A DNA stretch of 64,000 nucleotides, from the NCBI GenBank assembly GCA_039881045.1, contig JAYWVB010000004.1, positions 1,054,001 to 1,118,000 on the forward strand, in the 5' to 3' direction. The DNA comes from Chaetomium olivaceum (Eukaryota; Ascomycota; Sordariomycetes; Sordariales; Chaetomiaceae). A model generated the notes under the pieces. It saw nothing but the letters and a program-made list of their open reading frames with translations, was not told where the DNA came from and ran no database searches. The number at the start of each line of letters is the position of its first letter. Positions within the stretch are counted from its first letter, which is position 1. Positions 57,091 through 64,000 of this stretch are shown in pieces. The position numbers and the translations under genes are program-made.

Positions 57091-60000
57091 CTAGGGGATA
57101 TCAAACATGGGCTTCAGCTTGATGATCAGCTGCCACTCGTCGTTGGAGACGTCGGCGCGGTAGAACTGCTTGAGGGTGTCGATGCTGGCGCGCGAGATCT
57201 GCGAGTACAGCATGTCCTTCTCCTCGAGCTGGCGGCCGTAGGTCGGCTGGTGGCCGCCCATCTCGATCTTGACGGCCACCGAGGGCTGGCCCTTCTTGCA
57301 CACGGGCACTTGTTTGTGCTCGCGCTCGATGGAGGTGCTGTTGTTGTTGGGAAACGAGGTTAGTATTTGAGGGTTGAGTAAAAGGGGTTAATTCATGGGG
57401 TGAAGGGACGTACACTCTGCCGATGTTGATAATCTCCTTGAGACCTGTCGTGGGGTTCGGCTTGATGACGGATATGGGCGTGTTGAGCCGGAGAGAGCCC
57501 TCCACAACATCGACACCGATGACGATGGGGCTGGTCTTGTTGAAGACGGCCACGGGGCTGAGCACGCAGGGGAAGACGGCCAACATCTTGGACTCCTCCT
57601 TCTTCTTCTCATTTTGCTCGTTGATGTGTTTGGTGAAGGAGTCGAAGAGGTGGTAAATGATGTCAGCGGTGAAGATCTTGATGTTTTGCTCATCGGCGTA
57701 CGCTTGCGCTTCCTTGTCAACCTTGACATCGAAGCAGAGCATGACGGCAAAGTCGGGGGCCTTCTCCAACATGGTACCGCACTGCATGACGTCGCGCTTG
57801 AAGACCGGGCCGATGCCGACGTTGGCGACGGGAATCTTGCAGCTCTTGAGGAAGTCCAGCAGGGCTTCGAGAGAACCAAGCGTCGACGCCTGCACGCTGA
57901 CACCGCGGCCAGACTTCTCGACTCGGCTGAACAGGCTTGCGAGATCGGATTCGACCTCATCCTCGAGATCCGACTCGTCATCATCAGGACCGAGGACGAG
58001 CAGCCGGGATCCGGCAATGGCGCCCTCGAGCCCAGGCGCGCTGATCTTGACACCCAACGCGGCCTTGACCTCCTTGTTATGCACGTACTGCGACTTGAGA
58101 CGAAGTTCCCTGAGTGGGGCAGGCGTGAGTAGTGCTCTGATGTTTGTCTTGATGACGCCTTCTGTACCGCAGAGGATGATGCGGTCGCCTTCCCTGAGAA
58201 TACCGTTGGACAGGATGACATCGATGGTCATACCGAAACCCTCGATAGCCTTGACTTCGAGGACGGTGGCCTGCACCTCGGACAGGTACATGAGTGAACC
58301 CACCATCCTCTCCTGGGTGAGGTGGATGATGAGCTTGAGCATGTCGGGGATACCCTCGCCGGTGTGAGCCGAGGTGGGCACTAGCGACACGAACTTGGCC
58401 ATCGACTTGTTCTCGTAGAACAGCTCCGAGTTGAAACCCTGCTCGGCAAAGGCCAGCTTGGTCTGCTCAAGGCGGTTCTTGAACTCGTTCTGCACGGCCT
58501 TGTTCTGCAGCGCCAACGACTCCTGGAAGCCGTTGTTCTCGATCTTCTTCCAGCCGTACAGACGATCGATTTTGTTGAGGGCGACAATGAAGGGTGTCTT
58601 GCGCTCACGCAACATTCTCATCGACTCGAGGGTTTGGGGCTCGAGACCGTGCATAATATCGACGACCAGGATAGCGATGTTGCAGAGCGACGAACCACGA
58701 GACCGCAGGTTGGAGAAAGACTCGTGCCCTGGGGTATCGATAACCAGGAGACCGGGCACCTTGAACTCGAACTTGCCATCAGGGTTGACGACAGCCGTCT
58801 TTTGCTTGATGGCCTCGACGGGGAAGTAAGTGGCACCAATCTGCTGAGTGATACCACCGGCTTCGCCTTCCTGGACGTTGGTCTGCCGGATTTTGTCGAG
58901 CAGCTTTGTCTTACCGGTATCGACGTGCCCGAGAATGACGCAGATAGGTGAGCGCAGGTTGTCCTTAGAACGGGCAGCCAGCGCAGCCTGGTGAGCCTTC
59001 TCGCGGCGTTCAGCTGCCTCCTTCTTCCTCTGGGCCTCAGCAAGCCGGGCCTTCTCCTTCTCGTCTTCCTCTGATTCCTCGTCGGATTCCTCCTCGGAGT
59101 CCTCTTCTGACTCGTCTGTGGGCTTTGGTCGGGAGGGCAGAGTCTTTGCCTTACCATCGGCATCGGCCTTCTCAGCCTCGTCCCCGGTATCGGCATCCCA
59201 GCTGTCCTTAACGTCCTCCTTCTCCGACTCGGCAGCGGCCTCCCAGTCCTCGTCGACACTCTCTTCGGCGGCGGCTTCCGCCTTAGCGGCAGCCTCAGCC
59301 TCAGCAGCCTCCCGCTCGCGGCGGGCCTTTTCTTCAGCCTCCTTGACAGCGGCCTCAGCCTGCAACCTCGCGCGCTCAGCAGCCTCTTCCAAGATCTTGT
59401 CTTCATCGATCTGTACAGCAACGAGTCAGCATCCACGAACCCAACAACCTAGCCAGATGACCTAGAATGCGTACCTTTGTCCGTCCACCACGCTTCCTCG
59501 CTTCCGCCTTCTTCTTCTCCTTTTCCTTCTCCTTCTCCTTCTCCGCCTCACCCTCCTCGAGCCCGCCAACCTTGATACCAGCCGCAATCATCTGCTGCAG
59601 CTTGCGCTCGTTGCGGGCCTTCTCCTCCTTCTGCGCCTTGGTCATGTACTTACCCTCGCGCTTGAGCTGCTCGATGCGCTCCCTCTCCTTCTGCTTCTTG
59701 CGCGCCTTTTCCTCCTCCCTCCGCTTCATCTCCTCGGCATCCCGCTTCTCCTCTTCTTCTATCCTGGCCTTCTCCTCGGCGAGCAAGCGCTCTTCCTCCT
59801 CTTTCTGGCGCCGGAGTTCCTCCTGCTGCTTCTGGAGGGCCAGTAGGTGGGCAGGAAGCTTCTTCTTCTTGCCGCCCGTCTCGGCGGCGGGTGCAGCGGC
59901 GGGTGTCTCGGCCTTCTTCTCCTCGACGGCGGCCTTCGCGGGCTCGGCCTTGGCTGGGCCGGTGGCCTTCTTCTTCGCAGCCTGTCACGGGGTATTAGCT

Positions 60001-60518
60001 TGAGTGAAGCGTGTCACCGGGGCGACTGTGTGTATCCATACCTGCTCCTTCTTCCGCTGCTTCTCCCTCTCCTTCTTCAGCTTCTCCTTCTCCGCCTTGG
60101 TCAACACCCTCCCCGATTCGTCTGCCTCCTCATCCTTTGGCGCCGTCGCCGCCTTTTGGTTTTGTTGCTTCCCCTTGCCACCCTTGCCCTTCTTGTCGGG
60201 AAGCGCAAACTCGTCCTCGAGGTTCGCCTCCTCGGCCTGCTTGGCGGAAAGGTCCGGCAGGGTGAGGGTCTCGGGGAGTGCGTCGGCGGTCTCAGCATTG
60301 TCGTCAGCGGTTTCGTCGACGAAGCCCTTCTTCTTGCGCTTCTCCTTGTTCTTGCGCATCAGGTTCATCAGACCACCGCCGCCCGCGGAGGTCTCCTCGT
60401 CGGCGGGGGCATCGGCGGCGGGTGATTCAGTAGCAGTGGCCGGGGCGATGCTCTCGCCGAGTTCGGCCTCCCAGTCGTCGCCGCCCTTCTTGTTGCCTCC
60501 CTTCTTCTTGGGCGCCAT
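57091..60518 (-). CDS. fun12: Translation initiation factor eIF5B (Fun12)
   Basis: Four exons (60042-60518, 59475-59981, 57414-59410, 57091-57337) give 1075 residues in a clean frame. It begins MAPKKKGGNKKGGDDWEAEL, and the first 470 residues are Lys/Glu/Ala-rich and helical, as in fungal eIF5B. The GTPase domain then shows ICVILGHVDTGKTKLLDKIR (G1), GGITQQIGATYF (G2), VIDTPGHESFSNLR (G3) and VALNKIDRLYGW (G4). The C-terminal domains follow, with GVSVQASTLGSLEALLDFL and ending MLYSQISRASIDTLKQFYRA and LIIKLKPMFDIP. eIF5B promotes joining of the 60S subunit in the cytosol. The last intron (GTACGT...CAACAG) reunites INIGRV with TSIEREHKQVPVC; reading through gives an out-of-frame tail. Confidence 0.97.
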
Positions 60519-61435
60519 CTTGAACCGCTATTGTTTCCGGATTTGAGTCGTCTCTGGCGGAGGAATCTTCTTTATCTCCGGTTGAATGTTCGTGATCTTT
60601 TCAGGTAGTCCAATCCCGTCAAAAAGAAAGGAATGTTAAATATGGAACGCCTGGGTTCACAACACGAAAAGAAGGGACCGTAGGAAATTGCGGTCAGTAA
60701 AGTGTGCAAGGTCGTCCAGGACGATGAGTTCGGAGTCGTGAAGATGAGGGCTGGCGGGGCGGATCACAGCAAAAAAAAGCTGTACAGTAGGGGGGTCTGC
60801 GGTTGAGGTCAGCATGCCTGGTGCTTGGTAGGGCTTGCGGGTCACTGTGGGCTGGCCGGTTCAGTGCGGGGCAGCCTGGGGCGATAACAAACCTTATCAG
60901 TTTCTTGGTCTCGAGACAAAACCATCACTCAACTCTTCTCTTCCTCAAGTCAACGGCCTTGAGATGGAATACTTCACTAATCGTGGATGCCACTTGCGCC
61001 AGCTAAAACGATACATAATACGAAGAAAGTCTCCGCAAACAGCTTGATCCAGTATGACGGACGTGTTTGTCGGGGACTTGTCTGCTTGGCCGATGTGGGT
61101 TGTTTTTACTATGCGAAGTAACCGAGGGGCAAATATTGGATGGGTGGGAGTTGATGGATGAGCGGCACAGACAAAACAAAAGGACAAGCAGCGGGGTTTT
61201 GTGGGCACATTGCCTGAATTTAATTTATATTTTGTGCTTCGGACAGGAACTTGGAAGCAGAATGTCAGTCAGCCAATGTGGTCGTTAACATGTTCTTCCA
61301 TACACGCATGCATACATACATACATGTATTTCCAACCACTTGGGATGTCAAAGGAACATGCATGTTTCTGAAATCACCAAACATACCCTCCGCCCCTTGA
61401 ACGCCTGCTTCCCCCTTTCCCCAATGCCCTCCTCC
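60519..61435. other. eIF5B promoter and 3' flank of the CPSF-A-like gene
   Basis: About 920 bp with only short frames. A self-complementary gcatgcatacatacatacatgtat tract lies at 61306-61329, near the 3' end of the CPSF-A-like gene. It is related to the TACATA palindromes elsewhere in the window. Confidence 0.5.
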
Positions 61436-62140
61436 TCAGATACCAAACGACAAATAATACTCCAGGACCTCATACGCAAGCCGAAAGTACTTGGCATGGT
61501 CCCCCGTCTCCGCAAACCCCTCCGTATACCTCCCACCATCCAGCGCCCTCAGGAGCTCCGTGAACCTCGCAACATGCTTATCCTTCACCACCAACAGCTC
61601 CAGCACCCTCCTCTCCAGACACCGCCGCAGCAGATCCCCATCCACATGCATCTCCAACCCACACCCCGGCCGCGGCTCCAGCCCCGCCTCCCTCCCCCCA
61701 GCAGCAACAGCCGCCGCAGAAACCCCTCCAAAAAGATCCTCCCCATCCCCATCCCCCTCCTCATCCCTCAACCTCGCCACGCCCGCCGCAAACGGACACA
61801 TCATGGGCCTCGCCACCACCATATTCTGCACAAACCTTAACAACCGCCATGCCTCCACACTCAGCAGCGTAAACTGATGCAGCGACCCGTCCAGCGCGAT
61901 CCCCAAAATCTCCGCATCATCCACGGTAGCCGGCAGGCGGCCGAAGCGTGGCCGGCCGGGGAACTGGTCCCAGACGGGCCGGGTGCGACCGCGGCGGAAG
62001 CGGCGGATGGAGGAGAGCAGCTCGGCCTCGAACAGCACCTCGCTCTCCCGTTCCTTGTCCTGGCCGCGCGTCTGCGGAGACACCCACAGCGCCGCGACGC
62101 CGCGCTCGCGGTCCGAGACCAAGTGGATGCCGCCACCGCC

Positions 62141-62192
<52 letters not shown>

Positions 62193-64000
62193 GTGGCGTC
62201 GTTGTTGTTCGGGTCCGTGTTTGTTGTGTCTGTTGTGTCGGCGGCCTGCGGGCCAGCGACCTCGATGCAGTCGAAGGCGAGGCGGCGCCAGGGGTCGGCG
62301 TAGCAGAGCCGGGTGTCGTCGGCGGCGGCGGAGTCTATGTTGTCGAGGACGACGAGCGAGTCGTGGTAGGTGAGGGCGATGAGCTTGCCGTTGGAGATGC
62401 GCAAGCTCGTGGCCGACGAGCTGAGCTTGAAGGACTTGAGCGGGCGCAGCTTCTTGTCTTGGTGGTCGAGCACCTCCCATTGGACGGAGCGGCCGGTGGA
62501 GTAGATGAGGCCCTCGTCGTAGCCGATGACAGCGTAGACCGGTTCCTTGAGCTCCTTCCGGAACCGCGTCCAGTAGCGGAAGGTGGTGGGGCCGCCGTCT
62601 TGGGGGGTTTCTTTCTCGGTGGTGACCACGATGAGGTGGCCGCCCATGGTTGTGACGATGATAAAGTTCCAGACGTGCTTGTCCCTTCTGTAGTTCCATT
62701 CTGTGAGGGCCGTGATCCGGTCCCCTTTCTTTCCCAGCCCTGCGATGTAGGGCTGGTCTGCCTTCTTTTGATCGGCGGGTCTCCCGATGGCTTCCCCTGT
62801 GTCGGGATTAATAAATGTCAGGGTCGGCCCGGACTTGGAGTCGACCGCAGCAATAAGACATTGCAGAAAATGGCAGAATATCACTCTGTTGGGCATCCCG
62901 CTTCTAACGGCTATGCTCCGATGGACTGGCCCGGGTTCCTCGTGCACCTCTGCGAGCAACAGCCTCGATCCGGATATCATCAGAACCGGAGTAATGCCAA
63001 ACTCGGGTGGCAGTTCCGCAACTGTGGCATATTGGATCGGTGGTACGCCGGCCCCGGGTTTGCTGAAATCGACGGGCCAAACGCGGAAATTCGTCTTAAG
63101 ATCGCCGCCGCCGCCGCTATAACGACAGGTATATTGCCGAAAGCGAACCGAAACCAGGCTGTTATCGCAACAGACAAATATGGTAGGGTGGGTTGCACCA
63201 GGCCGATAGCTGCAGCTGACAGTGGCGGGTGTCGTGCCAAACTTCTCAGACTGGATGGATATCGGGTCGGCAGTGTGCTTCACCGTGATCATCTTTCCAC
63301 TCCGGGTGCCTAGGAAAACAGTATCCCCAATTGCGACGATGCTTTCGATGCCTTCCACCAAGGGCCCTTGGTCGAGTCCAACGCTCGCATCATTATCTGA
63401 CACGTCTGCAGTAAGGTTAGTAATCTACAAAGCACAAGGAGGGTGAGGTGCAAAAGTGGGAACGGAAGTAAGCTTACAGTCAGAGAGGTCAATCATGTGA
63501 AGACCATCAAGGGGTTGTTGTTGGATTGAACCCCAAGCTAGATACGCCTGGGAGCCGGTCCAAATACCGGCGAGAATGGTGTGACCAGGGCCTAGAGCGA
63601 GGCAGGTGACATCGCCGTCGGCATCGATGGTCTGGACGTGCGTAAGCGTGAGATGGACGAGGTCGACGTTGAATAAATGAATCTGAAACTGAGTGCCCGC
63701 AGATGTTGAGAGAGCAACCCAGTCGTCAAGAACACAGGCGTCGACGACGTGACGACCCAGAAGCCCAGGGAGTGAATGATGTCGCAACAAAATGCTATCC
63801 TCTAGTCAGAATGGGGCATCCATCAATATGGGGTCTCGCACCGGGCAGTCCATTCATACCTTTCGCGCTGGTTGGCCAAGACCACAGCTTCCTGAGTGAT
63901 CTGTATCGTCATTTGTTCATGGCTCACTAGCGTCAGCGTGCTGGACGATAGGTCATACGGTATGGTCCCATCGCCTGGGACTGTAGCGCTCGAGAACTCC
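61436..64000 (-). CDS. CPSF-A/DDB1-like beta-propeller protein, 5' end beyond the window
   Basis: Three exons are visible: 63861 side up to the right edge (ending at 63860), 63478-63794 and 61436-63405, totalling about 810 residues to the stop. Blocks include MTIQITQEAVVLANQRE, LLGRHVVDACVLDDWVALST, GIESIVAIGDTVFLGTRSGK and SGSRLLLAEVHEEPGPVHRS. They are followed by repeated beta-strand patterns and a helical C-terminus (FAETGDHAKYFRLAYEVLEYYLSFGI). This matches the fungal group annotated with the Mms1/DDB1 N-terminal and CPSF-A domains. Relatives are adaptors of cullin-RING ligases or mRNA 3'-end and splicing factors; which applies here cannot be told. A poly-Ala insertion of about 18 residues (CTG repeat, 62139-62191) and an Asn/Asp/Thr-rich linker precede it. 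Donors GTATGA and GTAAGC are normal. Confidence 0.75.
62139..62191. repeat. Coding (CTG)n repeat, poly-Ala
   Basis: About 17 CTG units on the plus strand, read GCA/GCC-type Ala codons on the coding strand. Long pure triplet run inside the CPSF-A-like gene; likely length-variable. Confidence 0.85.

Noticed and set aside
61877..63313. 478-codon open frame on the plus strand
   Set aside because: It lies fully antisense to the CPSF-A-like gene, whose frame has recognisable domains. GC-rich codon use on the opposite strand explains the long open frame.
1..64000. CRISPR arrays, insertion sequences, bacterial operons, viral or toxin genes
   Set aside because: No regularly spaced repeats and no transposase, capsid or toxin-like proteins seen; the intron-rich gene structure is eukaryotic.

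Overview
This window comes from a filamentous ascomycete, most likely of the Sordariales and probably a Chaetomiaceae-like species. The coding sequence is GC-rich. Introns are short, about 50-100 bp, with GT(A/G)AGT donors and a CTAAC or CTGAC branch site just before the acceptor. The gene set is fungal: SPC24, FIS1, HRQ1, EED, NMD2/UPF2, chitin synthase, HSP88, eIF5B and an NADPH nitrate reductase. The species call is inference; the kingdom and class rest on the proteins and intron style. I built all exon models by hand from reading frame, splice sites and remembered family sequences. No search was run.

Layout, left to right. 1-2900: a truncated membrane-protein gene (-), SPC24 (-) and FIS1 (+), the last two divergent. 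4471-6180: zinc-ribbon/RING-H2 ubiquitin ligase (+). 7505-8641: secreted or single-pass membrane orphan (+). 9477-11185: YRB2/RanBP3-like Ran-binding protein (+). 11864-15570: HRQ1 helicase (+, with one apparent frameshift). 16640-18252: divergent CAX-type cation/proton antiporter (+). 18628-19751: Yip1-family Golgi protein (-, with one non-canonical intron). 20340-23460: an intact small secreted protein gene plus two decayed tandem copies (-). 24183-26362: fungal PAS-domain protein (-) followed by about 4.8 kb without a recognisable gene. 31178-33342: EED, the WD40 subunit of PRC2 (+, 10 exons). 33425-34992: RRN11-like RNA polymerase I factor (-, frame break at its N-terminus). 35647-36490: complex I 29.9 kDa subunit (-). 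37133-39871: nitrate reductase broken by five frameshifts (-), with an intact-looking NIT4/NIT2-type promoter. 41970-45905: NMD2/UPF2 (+). 49105-52070: chitin synthase, probably class VI (+, one frameshift near the C-terminus). 53688-56347: HSP88/Sse1-type Hsp110 (+). 57091-60518: eIF5B (-). 61436 to the right edge: CPSF-A/DDB1-like protein (-, 5' end missing).

The neighbours do not form a pathway. This is ordinary euchromatic core genome with housekeeping genes for kinetochore, mitochondrion, nuclear transport, RNA decay, translation and chromatin. Two places look unlike core genome. One is the tandem secreted-protein locus at 20-23.5 kb, with decayed copies that look RIP-affected. The other is the nitrate reductase at 37-40 kb, which has far more frame breaks than any other gene. 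Single-base indels in HRQ1, RRN11-like and the chitin synthase show that assembly error cannot be excluded as a cause. I found no mobile element with coding capacity, no CRISPR, no rRNA and no convincing tRNA. I see no complete novel multi-gene system.
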